Numbered from the stretch's first letter, positions 32,964 to 42,573 are shown. The stretch: DNA of 64,000 nucleotides from Sporomusaceae bacterium UBA7701 (GCA_002482545.1 DLGF01000014.1:331268-395267), one strand, 5' to 3'. Notes: a model not told the origin generated them from the letters alone. Made by a program: numbers and translations.

Positions 32964-34538
32964 TTAATAAGGTATGTGGACTTCAAACTCGACCCCGCCG
33001 TCCGGCAGGTTACGGTGACGAATAGCCCCGGAAACCAGCTCCAGCTTCTCGGCGATCAAGGCCAGGCCCAGTCCGCTGTTGCTTTTTTTGGTGGTTATGC
33101 CGCGCCGGTAGATCTGTCCTGCCACCTCATTCGATATCCAGGGCCCGGAATTGCTGACCCGGATGATCAGCTCGTCGGCCTCCTCGATCACGGCGATTTC
33201 GATCTGCTTGTCCTCGACCTCCGCCACCGCTTCGATGGCGTTTTGGAGCAGATTGCCGATAATCAGCACGGCGTCGCCGCTGGTCAGCTTGTCGGGCAGG
33301 CGGCTAAGCCGGGTGTCGGGCGAAATATCGAAGGCTATTCCCAGTTCGCGCATATGGCTCGCCTTGCCAAGCAGGAGGCCGTACAGGATGGAGTCCTTTA
33401 TCCGTCCGCTCAGCCGGTCCGCCAGCTCCTGCTTGCCGAAGCGGCTGTCCACCGCGAAATTGATCGCTTCCATATATCGTTCGAGCTGGATAAGGCCGGC
33501 GATGGTGTGCAGTTTGTTTTTAAATTCGTGGGTCTGGGCCCGGAGGACGTCCACAATCCGATGGACGCCGGTAAGCTCTTCGGCCAGCCGGTTCATTTCG
33601 GTGCGGTCCCGGAAGGAAACAACCGCTCCCACCACGCTTCCGTCGACGGTGATCGGCACGCTGTTGGCCAGAATAGAGGTTTCGCCAACCCGTTGCTCTT
33701 CGTCGTACACCGATTGTCCGGAATCCATTACGTCCGCCAGCCGATTCTGCGGCAACACCGTACTGATCGATTTCCCTACGGCTTCCTCGGGGCTGATCCC
33801 CAGAATATAAGCGGCTTCGTTATTCATGAGGCGGATGCTCCCGTGGACGTCGACCGCCACCACCCCTTCCCGGATGGCCTCCAGGGTCGCGACCTGCTCT
33901 TTCACGATCGTGGCAATCTGATAAGGCTCAAACCCGAAAATCGCCTTTTTGACATTGCGGGCGATGAGCATCGCCCCGCCGACGCTGAAGGCCGATGCGA
34001 TCAAAAACACATAGATCAGGGGCGTCAGGTTGAGAAAAATCTCCCGGTAGATCTTGTCCAGGTAAAAGCCCACCGAAATAAACCCGATCTGTTTGCCGCC
34101 GACAAATACAGGCACATTGCCCCGCAGCGAGGGCGGAAGGCTTCCCTGCCCGACGTACACATATTCCTTGCCGTGGAGCACGGGGTCACGATAGAGGTTG
34201 GACAGCGGCGTCCCGACATTGGCCAGAATGGGATGCGACAGGCGTATCTGATCCATGTTGGCGACAATGACAAAGGCGGCGCCGGTGGAGATGCGCCAGC
34301 TCTCGGAAAGGGGCTGGAGAACCTCCGACGGACTGTCGGACAGGATGGCCTCCTGCACCTCCGGCGAGCGGGCCACGACCCGGCCGATGATGAGGGCCTT
34401 TTCCCCCATATCGTCCTGAACCTCGCTAATGATGATCCGGACCACCAGGCCGCCGATCATAATCAGCACCAGGAATACCATGGAGATATTCAGGAGCATC
34501 ACTTTGGTCCGCAACGATGTCTTCGATACTCCCTTCAC
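32964..34538 (-). CDS. CitA/DcuS-family sensor histidine kinase
   Basis: 524 residues. In order: a transmembrane helix (about 13-36), an outside PAS-like (CitA/DcuS type) sensor domain with the ligand-binding RLSHP segment (99-103) and FVGGKQIGFISVG, a second helix (about 171-193), a cytoplasmic PAS (about 215-315), and a kinase with the phosphorylated His337 in AQTHEFKNKLHTIAGL and an ATPase domain with NLLQNAIEA. The RxSHP pattern is that of receptors for di- and tricarboxylates. It is paired with the response regulator immediately downstream and stands next to tctABC, so citrate or a similar acid is the probable signal. Confidence 0.94.
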   Translation of the reverse strand: MKGVSKTSLRTKVMLLNISMVFLVLIMIGGLVVRIIISEVQDDMGEKALIIGRVVARSPEVQEAILSDSPSEVLQPLSESWRISTGAAFVIVANMDQIRLSHPILANVGTPLSNLYRDPVLHGKEYVYVGQGSLPPSLRGNVPVFVGGKQIGFISVGFYLDKIYREIFLNLTPLIYVFLIASAFSVGGAMLIARNVKKAIFGFEPYQIATIVKEQVATLEAIREGVVAVDVHGSIRLMNNEAAYILGISPEEAVGKSISTVLPQNRLADVMDSGQSVYDEEQRVGETSILANSVPITVDGSVVGAVVSFRDRTEMNRLAEELTGVHRIVDVLRAQTHEFKNKLHTIAGLIQLERYMEAINFAVDSRFGKQELADRLSGRIKDSILYGLLLGKASHMRELGIAFDISPDTRLSRLPDKLTSGDAVLIIGNLLQNAIEAVAEVEDKQIEIAVIEEADELIIRVSNSGPWISNEVAGQIYRRGITTKKSNSGLGLALIAEKLELVSGAIRHRNLPDGGVEFEVHIPY

Positions 34539-34662
34539 CGGTCTCCCCCCAAAAGCTCTTCTTTTCTCTAGTTTAACATAATTGGCGCAATCCGGTGATA
34601 ATTCCCGGAAAATTACTCCCCTAAAGCGGCTGAAAACGGCGGCGCTTGCCGTCCCAACGGAC

Positions 34663-34688
34663 TACTAGCCTGGTTACCCAGGCTAGTA
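34663..34688 (-). terminator. Hairpin after tctA
   Basis: TACTAGCCTGG and CCAGGCTAGTA form a perfect 11-bp stem with a TTAC loop, 20 bases past the tctA stop on the minus strand. There is no clear T-tract, so it may be a weak terminator or an mRNA-end stabiliser. Confidence 0.45.
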
Positions 34689-34707
34689 CAGGTCCTTGGC
34701 CCTTGGC

Positions 34708-36207
34708 TCAGGCCATGATCTCGCTATTGTCCTTATTGCCACGGCGAAGCAGCGGGATGATCAGGAACAGGACGGCCACCACCAGCACGCCGACGGCAAC
34801 CGGGCGCTCGACAAAGATCAGCGGGTCGCCGTTCGACATGGTCAGAGCCTGGCGCATCGCCCTTTCCATCAGCGGCCCCAGAACAATCGACATGACCAGG
34901 GGACCGGCCGGAAAATCATAGATGCGCATGAAGAACCCGAGCACGCCAAAGCCGAGCACCAGCCACAGATCAAGCGTACTGTTGTTCACCGCGAACACGC
35001 CGATGAAGGAAAAGACGAAGATCAGCGGCAACAGCAGCGGTTTAGGGATGTCGATTATTTTGGCAAACAGGGGCACCATGGGAAGATTGAGAATGAGGAG
35101 CATGACATTGCCCACATACATACTGGCCACCAGTCCCCAGAACATTTCCGGGTTCTGGGAGATCAAGAGCGGCCCGGGCTGGACTCCCCACATCATGAAA
35201 ATGCCGAGCAGCAGCGCCATGGTCGACGAGCCGGGGAGGCCCAGCGTCAGCAGGGGCACAAAACCGGCCGAGGCCGCCCCGTTGTTGGCCGACTCCGGGC
35301 CGGCCACGCCCTTTAACGCGCCCTGCCCGAATTCCTCGGGATGCTTCGACAATTGCTTTTCTACACTATAGGAGACAAACGGGGAGGTGATGAGACCCGC
35401 TCCCGGCAGCAGCCCGAAGAAGATGCCGATGCCGCTGCCGCGCAGCATCGCTCCCATCGACTCTTTCAGGTCCTGGAGGGTCGGATAGGGGCTCTTTACA
35501 TTGATGCGGGTCACGAGCGCATTCGGCTCGACCGTTTCCCAGATAACCTCCGACAGCGCGAACAGACCGAGGGCGGCAACCAGGAAATCGATGCCGTCCA
35601 AGAGTTCCGAAACGCCGAAGGTGTACCGGATCGTGCCGGTCTGGATATCCTGTCCGACCGTGCCGATGCACAGGCCGATGCTCATGCTGATGAGCGCCTT
35701 GACCAATTTCCCCTCGCCCATGGTAGTCGCCGCCACCAGGGCCAGAATCATGAGGGCGAAGTACTCCGGGGGCTGGAAGGCGATTGCCATCCTGCTGAGC
35801 GGCGGCGCCAGAAGCATCAGCACAATGACCCCGAGGGTACCGGCGATGAACGAGCCGATGGCCGCCACTCCCAGGGCGCTTCCACCCCGTCCCTTGAGGG
35901 CCAGCTTATGGCCGTCGATGCATGTGACCACCGAAGCCGACTCCCCCGGCGCATTCAGCAGGATGGAGGTGGTCGAGCCGCCGTACATGGCGCCGTAATA
36001 CACACCGGCCATCATGATGAGGGCGGTCGTGGGCGACAGTCCGAAGGACAGGGGCACCAGGAGGGCCACTGCGCTGACCGGTCCGACGCCCGGAAGCACG
36101 CCGATCGCTGTGCCGACGATTGCTCCAATTGCCACGGCGAGCAGGTTTTCCGGCTGCACCGCCACCTGCAGGCCGTGTAGAAACATCGTTAAAGTACTGG
36201 TATCCAT
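34708..36207 (-). CDS. tctA: Tripartite tricarboxylate transporter, large membrane subunit TctA
   Basis: 499 residues with about 11-12 membrane segments. The TctA motif is visible early as GVLPGVGPVSAVALLVPLSF, and a second conserved Gly-rich loop as FGLLPGAGLITSPFVSY. It is the channel of a sodium- or proton-coupled TTT transporter for citrate or other carboxylates. Last gene of tctC-tctB-tctA. Placement next to a CitA/CitB-type system and citC supports a tricarboxylate substrate. Confidence 0.95.
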   Translation of the reverse strand: MDTSTLTMFLHGLQVAVQPENLLAVAIGAIVGTAIGVLPGVGPVSAVALLVPLSFGLSPTTALIMMAGVYYGAMYGGSTTSILLNAPGESASVVTCIDGHKLALKGRGGSALGVAAIGSFIAGTLGVIVLMLLAPPLSRMAIAFQPPEYFALMILALVAATTMGEGKLVKALISMSIGLCIGTVGQDIQTGTIRYTFGVSELLDGIDFLVAALGLFALSEVIWETVEPNALVTRINVKSPYPTLQDLKESMGAMLRGSGIGIFFGLLPGAGLITSPFVSYSVEKQLSKHPEEFGQGALKGVAGPESANNGAASAGFVPLLTLGLPGSSTMALLLGIFMMWGVQPGPLLISQNPEMFWGLVASMYVGNVMLLILNLPMVPLFAKIIDIPKPLLLPLIFVFSFIGVFAVNNSTLDLWLVLGFGVLGFFMRIYDFPAGPLVMSIVLGPLMERAMRQALTMSNGDPLIFVERPVAVGVLVVAVLFLIIPLLRRGNKDNSEIMA

Positions 36208-36225
36208 TGTTGCGTCCTCCCCTCC

Positions 36226-36684
36226 TTATAACGAGAATATGCCTTCGGGCAGCGGCACCATCAGATAATTGTTGAATAACAGGAAGATACCGACCGCCAG
36301 GACCACGGCCAGCGGGATGCTGATGATCCACTTGCGCCAGCCGAGAATGTAGGGGCCGACGGCCAAGAACAGAAAAGTGGCGATAATAAAGCCGGCCGGT
36401 TCGAGAATTTCGATAAACACAGCGGCCATCAGCAGCAGGAAAAGTCCGGGCCTGAGCTGCAGGTGGGCATAAGGGGATTGTTGCGGCTCCTCGCTGCCCG
36501 AAATCACCCACAGCCATAAGGAAAGGGCAAACTGGCAACAAGCGACAAAGATGGGAAACACGTGGGCGTCAACCACGGCCGCCATGGTAAACCGGGGCAG
36601 ATTCCAGCCGGCTATGCCGTAAGCGACGGAAAACACCAGGGAGCCGGTGGCGATCCAGCGTTCGGCAGTCCAATTTTTCAGCAT
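36226..36684 (-). CDS. tctB: Tripartite tricarboxylate transporter, small membrane subunit TctB
   Basis: 152 residues with four hydrophobic segments, standard for TctB. Sequence conservation in this family is low, so the call depends mainly on size, topology and position between tctC and tctA. It is required for TTT transport and is thought to support the large subunit. Confidence 0.9.
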   Translation of the reverse strand: MLKNWTAERWIATGSLVFSVAYGIAGWNLPRFTMAAVVDAHVFPIFVACCQFALSLWLWVISGSEEPQQSPYAHLQLRPGLFLLLMAAVFIEILEPAGFIIATFLFLAVGPYILGWRKWIISIPLAVVLAVGIFLLFNNYLMVPLPEGIFSL

Positions 36685-36744
36685 AACTGCTCCTTTCTAA
36701 ACAGCAGCGACCCCGTTGGGGCCGCTGCCGTTCACATGCCGTTA

Positions 36745-37761
36745 CTACTTGATGAGGTTCATACCCCTGAGCAGGTCACCCATGAGTTTGTTCTGATCGT
36801 CGAGATACTTGCCGAACTGGTCGCCCGGCTGATAAGTGGGCACCCAGCTGTATTTCTTGCAAATGGCAAGCCACTCGTCGCTTTTCGCCATTTTTTCGAT
36901 TGCTTCGGTCAAGTATTTCTTGGTTCCTTCCGGCATGTTGGGCGGTCCGAAAATTCCGCGCCACACCTCGAAGGTTTCATCAATCCCTACTTCTTTCAGC
37001 GTCGGAACGTTCGCCACCCGCGGATCTTTCAGCCGTTCCGGCGAGGTAACCGCCAAGGCGCGGACATTGCCGGCCTCCAGTTGTCCCAGGGTATCGCCGA
37101 CGCTGGTGGAAATAACGTCGATCGAACCGCCGAGCAGGGCCGCGGTCAGTTCGCCGCCGCTTTGGAAGCTGATGTAGGGCACTTCTTTAATATTTACGCC
37201 TTTTTTGCTGGCAGCCATCATGAAGGCCAGATGGTCCATGCTGCCGGGAGCGGACGCGCCGCCGATCTTAACGCTCTTCGGATCCTTTTTCAAAGCATCC
37301 ATGACTTCATCCAGGCTGTGGAACTTGGAATCCTTGTAGACGCCGAACAGTTCGTAGTCGGAGAAAAGGCGGGCGATCGGCGTCAGGTCTTTATAGCTGT
37401 ACTTGGTTTGTCCGTTCAGGTTGACCAGCAGCAGGGGCGGAGAATAGACGATGAGGTTCTGGTCGTTGCCCTTGAGATTCTCGACCATATGGCTCAGGGC
37501 TACCACGCCGCCGCCGCCGGCCCGGTTTTCAACCGGCATCGGCACGGTTACGAATTTTTTCTCGGTCAGTACCTGGGCAACGCTGCGGGCGGTCAAGTCC
37601 CAGCCGCTGCCCGCGCCGTTGGGGGCGATGATGGTAATCGGCTTGGTGGGAGCCTTGCTCTCGCCACTGGCGGCTTCTTTCTTTTCCCCGCCACAGCCGG
37701 CGGCCAATACCATCGTCACGACCAACAACAGAGCAATTAGACCGTACTTCTTCAGTCTCAT
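36745..37761 (-). CDS. tctC: Tripartite tricarboxylate transporter binding lipoprotein TctC
   Basis: 338 residues of the Bug/TctC family. The signal peptide MRLKKYGLIALLLVVTMVLA ends in the lipobox AAGC, so it is lipid-anchored outside. TITIIAPNGAGSGWDLTARSVAQ is the characteristic start of the mature ligand-binding fold, and the AGGGGV...S segment follows. The ligand should be a carboxylate. I chose the ATG at 37761, with GGGAGGG upstream; the ORF could extend six residues further. First gene of tctCBA. Confidence 0.95.
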   Translation of the reverse strand: MRLKKYGLIALLLVVTMVLAAGCGGEKKEAASGESKAPTKPITIIAPNGAGSGWDLTARSVAQVLTEKKFVTVPMPVENRAGGGGVVALSHMVENLKGNDQNLIVYSPPLLLVNLNGQTKYSYKDLTPIARLFSDYELFGVYKDSKFHSLDEVMDALKKDPKSVKIGGASAPGSMDHLAFMMAASKKGVNIKEVPYISFQSGGELTAALLGGSIDVISTSVGDTLGQLEAGNVRALAVTSPERLKDPRVANVPTLKEVGIDETFEVWRGIFGPPNMPEGTKKYLTEAIEKMAKSDEWLAICKKYSWVPTYQPGDQFGKYLDDQNKLMGDLLRGMNLIK

Positions 37762-38162
37762 TTCGGAAGTCCCTCCCATTTTTCGCTTAATTTATGGAGT
37801 CTTGTTGTCCGCGGCTGGGCTGCCCTCCCCTCCCGTCCTGCTATCAGCGGAATCGTCGCTTAACCCCACAGGTTGTCGTAAATTCACTATATTTTTAGAA
37901 TACAATAATATTTTGCAAAATTATCCCTTTTGCTCATTTTGCTCTTTAGTTTCATTTACGTAAGAAAATAAATCCGGCCAGCGGCCGGCTATGGCTGAGT
38001 GTGCCGCATACCCGGAGCCGCCTTAAGGGACTTGCCGTTTTTCTTTTCGGCCGGCATTTTAATTTTTGCCTTATTTTTTGGGGATTAGTATTGTCTCTTA
38101 CCCAGTTAACCGATAAAATAAATTTATGTATCCAATAGATTTATTAGGAGCGGAGCTATACT
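37762..38162. other. Divergent promoter region between tctC and the permease gene
   Basis: About 400 bases without a gene. An A+T-rich block at 37875-37970 probably holds the tctC promoter and the binding site of the CitB-like regulator. A GGCCAGCGGCCGGC stem lies near 37975-37990, and a second A+T-rich block (38090-38150) precedes the permease, whose ribosome site is AGGAGCGGAG. I cannot define the operators. Confidence 0.4.
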
Positions 38163-39242
38163 ATGTCACAACTTACATCCTCTACTGCAACCCCGAAAAA
38201 GCCGCTGGGAACCCGTCAACCTATTTCTTGGCATTATCCTCTCGTCTTTATCCTGGTAGCCGTCATCGGTCTTTTCTTCGTAAAATGGAGCCCTTATTAC
38301 GATAAGGCCTTTGTCGCCGCCGCCAGCCATTCCATCGGCGCGTCGATCATCACCGGCAAGGCCGCCGTTGCTCCCGCCCCCTCCTGGGAATCGGCCCTGG
38401 CTTATGCCACCGCTTATTTTACCGCCGTCTGGAAGGCGGTTATTCTCGGCCTGCTCCTGGGTTCGCTCGTCCAGGTTGTCATACCGCAAAACTGGATTCG
38501 CGGCACGCTGGGCCGGAAGGGCTTCGGCAGCACGGCGCTGGCGGGAGCCGCATCCCTGCCCGGCATGATGTGCTCCTGCTGCGCCGCACCGGTGGCCGTC
38601 GGCCTCCGGGCCCAATCAGCCTCGGTCGGCGCGGCGCTGGCCTTCTTTCTCGGCAACCCGGTGCTGAATCCGGCGACCATCATCTTCATGGGTTTTGTTC
38701 TGTCCTGGAAATTCGCCATACTCAGGATAGTGGCCGGGCTTGTTCTGGTCTTCGGCACGGCGCTGGTCGCCGACCGCCTGGTGGACAGCCGGCCAGCCCC
38801 CCCTGAGCTTACCGCGCAGCTCGATGCCGCATCAAACGGCGGCCTGTTCGCGCGCTGGATGCAAGCGCTGGGAAAACTGATAATCGACACCATCCCGGCC
38901 TATTTGATCGTCGTCCTGGTTCTCGGGGCCGCCCGCGCCTGGCTTTTCCCCGCAGTAGGCGCGGAATGGCATGACGGAATCCTGACCCTCATTTTTCTCG
39001 CCGTCGCCGGCACACTGTTCGTCATTCCGACAGCGGCGGAAATTCCGGTGGTGCAAACCCTGATGTCCTTTGGCCTGGGCGTTGGGCCGGCGGTCGCCCT
39101 GCTCATGACCTTGCCGGCGGTCAGCCTGCCTTCGCTGCTGATCGTAAAGAGGGTTTTCCCGGCCCGGGTGCTCCTTTTCGTAACGGCGGCCGTCGCCCTG
39201 GTCGGCATCGTCAGCGGCCTGGCGGCTCAAATATTGTTTTAG
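38163..39242 (+). CDS. ArsP-type permease (DUF318 family)
   Basis: 359 residues with about eight membrane segments. The ArsP_1/DUF318 permease family is recognisable from the repeated motif regions, here LPGMMCSCCAAPVAVGLR (about residue 138) and PTAAEIPVVQTLMSFG (about residue 293). The MCSCC cysteines sit in the first repeat. Some relatives export organic arsenicals, but many have no known substrate. A monocistronic gene with its own promoter region and a strong terminator. No ars gene lies nearby, so I do not call it arsP. Confidence 0.85.
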   Translation: MSQLTSSTATPKKPLGTRQPISWHYPLVFILVAVIGLFFVKWSPYYDKAFVAAASHSIGASIITGKAAVAPAPSWESALAYATAYFTAVWKAVILGLLLGSLVQVVIPQNWIRGTLGRKGFGSTALAGAASLPGMMCSCCAAPVAVGLRAQSASVGAALAFFLGNPVLNPATIIFMGFVLSWKFAILRIVAGLVLVFGTALVADRLVDSRPAPPELTAQLDAASNGGLFARWMQALGKLIIDTIPAYLIVVLVLGAARAWLFPAVGAEWHDGILTLIFLAVAGTLFVIPTAAEIPVVQTLMSFGLGVGPAVALLMTLPAVSLPSLLIVKRVFPARVLLFVTAAVALVGIVSGLAAQILF

Positions 39243-39262
39243 GCATCCCGGCCATTGCCGAT

Positions 39263-39306
39263 AAAAGCCGAAGCATCGCTATTCCTAGCGATGCTTCGGC
39301 TTTTAT
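39263..39306 (+). terminator. Terminator between the permease and nucleotidyltransferase genes
   Basis: AAAAGCCGAAGCATCGCT and its perfect complement form an 18-bp stem with a six-base loop, with A and T flanks on both sides, so it serves both convergent genes. Confidence 0.88.
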
Positions 39307-39311
39307 TGCGG

Positions 39312-40091
39312 CTAATGGTCCATGCGCCCCTGCTGGAACTGATAACCGGGCAGCGCCACGGGATGCCAGTACAAAATCTGGCCGGCTTCCTGCATCGGCG
39401 TGCGGGTCAATTCCTCATAGTCGCTGATCCTGCCGATATCCCACCAGGCGAAATCCCGCACATAGCCGTACAGCGGAACCTCTTCCTCCAGCAGGAGGGG
39501 AAATACGTCGGCGGGCAGGTCCAGCGCCTTGCCGTCGGGCCCAAGCCTTTCGATATAGGGAAAAATATCCTTGCTCAACATATAATCGCCGGTGCTGACC
39601 GGCCGGCCCAAATTGGTCTTTTCCCTGAACTTGCGGACCCGGTTATGGTGATCGACCTCGGCGAAGCCCACCTCCAGGCGGTAGCGGGTCGACAAGGCTA
39701 GGGAAACCGGGCCGCCGTGCTCCGCATGAAAGTCCATAAATTCCCGGTAGTCGAGATGACTGATAGTGTCGCCGGGCGCCACCAGAAAAGCCTCCTCCTC
39801 CCGCAACAGATTCCGGGCCCGCCAGATTTCCCCCGCCCTGCCCGCCGGCTCCGGGCCGTAACTGTACTCAATCCGGACCTCCCAGCGCTTGCCGTCGCCA
39901 AAGTAGTTCTCAACCTGCTCGGCCAGGTGGCTGACGGCGATCACATACTCCCGGACGCCATAGAACATGAGATGAAGCAGCACCCACTCCAGGAGGGGCT
40001 TGCCGTGGACCGGCACCATGGGCTTGGGGACATAGTCGGTGATCGGACGCAACCGGGTGCCTTTTCCCGCTGCCAGAATCAACGCCTTCAT
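39312..40091 (-). CDS. Sugar nucleotidyltransferase (NDP-sugar pyrophosphorylase-like)
   Basis: 259 residues. It should join a sugar phosphate with a nucleoside triphosphate to make an NDP-sugar. The N-terminus MKALILAAGKGTRLRPITDY with PKPMVPVHGKPLLEW is the nucleotide-binding signature of the GlmU/RmlA/GalU group; APGDTI holds the metal-binding Asp. It lacks the C-terminal left-handed beta-helix of GlmU-type enzymes. The substrate cannot be told. The start is fixed by the signature; upstream extension is not justified. It stands alone between terminators and is unrelated to the surrounding citrate genes. Confidence 0.9.
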   Translation of the reverse strand: MKALILAAGKGTRLRPITDYVPKPMVPVHGKPLLEWVLLHLMFYGVREYVIAVSHLAEQVENYFGDGKRWEVRIEYSYGPEPAGRAGEIWRARNLLREEEAFLVAPGDTISHLDYREFMDFHAEHGGPVSLALSTRYRLEVGFAEVDHHNRVRKFREKTNLGRPVSTGDYMLSKDIFPYIERLGPDGKALDLPADVFPLLLEEEVPLYGYVRDFAWWDIGRISDYEELTRTPMQEAGQILYWHPVALPGYQFQQGRMDH

Positions 40092-40240
40092 TTTTACGCA
40101 CCTGCCTTGACAACTGATAGGCTTAGTATTCCCTCGGCGCAGGAAAGCCGGTGTGGCAATAATATCCACCGCAGTTAAAAGTGTATGCGGATATACTTTC
40201 AAGCACCGTAGATGATTCCTTTTATTGGGAGCAAAAAGCC

Positions 40241-40279
40241 GCAAAAACCCCCGGCAGCTTTCGCCGCTGCCGGGGGTTT
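40241..40279 (-). terminator. Terminator of the LysR gene next to citD
   Basis: AAACCCCCGGCAGC and GCTGCCGGGGGTTT form a 14-bp stem a few bases past the LysR stop, followed on the minus strand by TTTTTGC. Confidence 0.85.
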
Positions 40280-40284
40280 CCTGG

Positions 40285-41157
40285 CTATCGCTTGCCGGAA
40301 AAATCCGTCTGTTTGACAAACTCGGTAAAGGCCCGGATAACGTTAAGGGCCAGCGACTCTTCATGATAAATCATCCAGGCTTTCCGGACGAGGGGGTTGC
40401 CCGCCCTATCGGCCAGCAGAATCTTATGAATGCCGCCGGCGTCTTCTACAATACGGCCCGGCACAATCGCATATCCCAAGCCGCTTTTGACCATTTCCCA
40501 GCAGGTGGCCAGTTTGTCGACCTCCATGCTGATGGCCGGCGGCTGCGAAAAGTTCTCCCGCCACCAGCGGTCGATCATGGCCCGGATGAGGGCGTCGGTC
40601 TGATAATCAATCCTGGGTAGCCGGGGAAGATCGGCAAGGCCGATCTTTTCGGTCGAAGCCACATAAACAGGCTCTTCAAACAGCAGATGCTTCTCGTTCT
40701 GCCAGCCGTAGTCCGCGCTGATAAACCCGATATGGACATCCTGGTTGTATACCAGGTTGAAAACATCCTTGCTCCAGGTGGTGGCCACCTTGAACTCCAC
40801 AGCGGGATACCGCTTGCGGAAAAGCCGCAGCAGCCCCGGCAAGGTGTACATGGTGAAATAGCTGGAGGCTCCCAGCCTGAGCGTACCCGCGACACTGGCG
40901 CCGAGGTCCGTCACCTCTTCCCTGATCCGGCGGAAACGCTGCAGCACCTCGGCAGAGGCCTTCGCCAGATATTCGCCCTGGGGGGTGAAGTTGACCCCTT
41001 TGCTGGTGCGCTGGACAATCTGTACGCCGAATTCCTTCTCCAGATGCTGAAGGCGGGCGGTCAGCGCGGGCTGGGACATGAACAAAGCCTGGGCGGTCTT
41101 GGTAATATTCTTTTGTTCATAGAGGATTTGCAAAATCAGCCAATCGCGTTCTTCCAC
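40285..41157 (-). CDS. LysR-family regulator divergent from the citrate lyase operon
   Basis: About 290 residues. The helix-turn-helix is TKTAQALFMSQPALTARLQHLEKEFG near residue 20-45, followed by a two-lobe effector domain. I chose the GTG at 41157, with GGGAGGT five bases upstream; a TTG at 41172 is the longer alternative. The gene is divergent from citDEF-citXG across about 235 bases, and a palindrome of LysR type lies between them. It most likely controls citrate lyase synthesis, in place of or in addition to the CitA/CitB-type system found near tctABC. Confidence 0.9.
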   Translation of the reverse strand: MEERDWLILQILYEQKNITKTAQALFMSQPALTARLQHLEKEFGVQIVQRTSKGVNFTPQGEYLAKASAEVLQRFRRIREEVTDLGASVAGTLRLGASSYFTMYTLPGLLRLFRKRYPAVEFKVATTWSKDVFNLVYNQDVHIGFISADYGWQNEKHLLFEEPVYVASTEKIGLADLPRLPRIDYQTDALIRAMIDRWWRENFSQPPAISMEVDKLATCWEMVKSGLGYAIVPGRIVEDAGGIHKILLADRAGNPLVRKAWMIYHEESLALNVIRAFTEFVKQTDFSGKR

Positions 41158-41284
41158 CGTTACCTCCCGCAAGTCCGCCGCGCCGGGCGGCCGGAACCCC
41201 CGCGCCCAACGGGTTATGCTGTGTCATTGAGATTATTGATTGCTCTGCATCGCGGAAATTGATTTTAGCTTATTCCGAATATTA

Positions 41285-41298
41285 GTTATACTTATAAC
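41285..41298. promoter_or_regulatory. LysR-type palindrome in the lysR-citD intergenic region
   Basis: GTTATACTTATAAC is an A+T-rich inverted repeat (arms GTTATA/TATAAC) about 95 bases ahead of citD and 130 bases ahead of the LysR start. The T-N11-A layout fits LTTR boxes. A TATACT inside it could also serve as a plus-strand -10 box. Confidence 0.5.
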
Positions 41299-41392
41299 AT
41301 TAAGGGAACTGCCGTGAGGGCAGCGGCCATTGCGGCTGCCGCGGCAAACCCAAGCCGCTACGGACGGATCATTTTCCGGGGAGGAGTTCATC

Positions 41393-41665
41393 ATGACCAA
41401 ACTGCTGCGCACAGCCCAGGCCGGGACGGTAGAATCAACCGATATTCTCATAACGGTGGCCCCGGCGGAAGACGGAACGGGGGTTCGCATCGAACTCTCC
41501 ACTCCTACTTTAGCACAATATGGCGAACATATCAAAAGCCTAATCGCCAAAACCCTTAGTTCCTACGGGATCGAAGACGCCGTTGTCAACGCCAACGACA
41601 AGGGCGCCCTCGACTATACCATCGAGGCCCGGGTGACGACGGCCGTCGCGCGGGCGACGCGCTAA
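41393..41665 (+). CDS. citD: Citrate lyase acyl carrier protein (gamma subunit)
   Basis: 90 residues. CitD carries the phosphoribosyl-dephospho-CoA arm on a serine; here Ser15 in AGTVESTDILI is the attachment residue, matching the known site. GGGGAGGAG lies before the ATG. First gene of citD-citE-citF-citXG, with small gaps between the first three genes. Without CitC, supplied from about 10 kb away, the arm would not be acetylated. Confidence 0.95.
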   Translation: MTKLLRTAQAGTVESTDILITVAPAEDGTGVRIELSTPTLAQYGEHIKSLIAKTLSSYGIEDAVVNANDKGALDYTIEARVTTAVARATR

Positions 41666-41678
41666 GGAGGTACCAGTC

Positions 41679-42554
41679 ATGCAACAGGAAAGATTACGCC
41701 GAGCCATGATGTTTATGCCGGGCAACAACCCGGCCATGCTGCAAAACGCAGGGATTTACGGCGCGGATACGGTCATCTTCGACCTGGAGGACGCCGTGGC
41801 CATCAGCGAAAAAGACGCCGCCCGCCACCTTGTCGCCAGCGCCATCCGCCGTCTGAAATATCCCTGTGAAGTCGCGGTGCGGATCAATCATATCCAAACG
41901 CCGTACGGTCTGGAAGACCTGAAGGCCGTTCTGCCGGCCCAGCCGGATCTCATCCGCCTGCCGAAGGCGGAAAATGCCCGGGATATCCGGGATGTCGATG
42001 AAATCATCGCCGCCGCGGAAAAAGCGCACGGCTTCGCGCCCGGCTCCATCAAAATGATGGCCGCCATCGAAACCGCCAAGGGCCTGCTCCAGGCTTACGA
42101 CATTGCCACCGCCAGCCCCAGGATGGTTGCCCTGGCGATTGGCGGCGAGGACTTCGTGGCTGATCTGAAAACCACCCGCAGCAAAGAGGGCACCGAGCTG
42201 TTTGCCGCCCGGTCCCATCTATTGCTGGCCGCAAGAGCCGCCGGGATCAACGCCATTGATACCGTTTTTTCGAACGTAAACGACGAGGAAACCTTTATCG
42301 CCGAGACCAAGCTCATCAAACAAATGGGCTTTGACGGCAAATCGGTCATCAACCCCAGGCAGGTCCGGCTGGTCCAGGAGATTTTCACCCCGACCGAAAA
42401 GGAAATCCGGCAGGCCGAGCGGATTATCGCCGCCTATAAGGATGCTCTCGAACATAATTCCGGGGTCATCGCCCTGGACGGCAAAATGATCGATACCCCG
42501 ATTGTAATCAGGGCCGAGCGGGTGCTGGCCTACGCGGCGGCTGTCCGCCGCTAA
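41679..42554 (+). CDS. citE: Citrate lyase beta subunit (citryl-ACP lyase)
   Basis: 291 residues of the HpcH/HpaI aldolase family. It splits citryl-ACP to acetyl-ACP and oxaloacetate. N-terminal RRAMMFMPGNNPAMLQNAGIYGAD and the metal-binding region with FDLEDAVA are family signatures; AAIETAKGL and AIGGEDF follow at the expected places. AAGGAGG precedes the ATG. Part of the citDEF complex. Confidence 0.96.
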   Translation: MQQERLRRAMMFMPGNNPAMLQNAGIYGADTVIFDLEDAVAISEKDAARHLVASAIRRLKYPCEVAVRINHIQTPYGLEDLKAVLPAQPDLIRLPKAENARDIRDVDEIIAAAEKAHGFAPGSIKMMAAIETAKGLLQAYDIATASPRMVALAIGGEDFVADLKTTRSKEGTELFAARSHLLLAARAAGINAIDTVFSNVNDEETFIAETKLIKQMGFDGKSVINPRQVRLVQEIFTPTEKEIRQAERIIAAYKDALEHNSGVIALDGKMIDTPIVIRAERVLAYAAAVRR

Positions 42555-42573
42555 GACAAGAGGAGGTTTCCTT

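Noticed and set aside
31184..34571. Two long plus-strand frames (613 and 558 residues) antisense to citC and the two-component genes
   Set aside because: They mirror the minus-strand genes and show no domain; motifs on the minus strand decide.
38163..39242. Naming the permease arsP with an arsenic role
   Set aside because: The family fits, but no arsenic gene or ArsR-type site is nearby, so only the family is stated.
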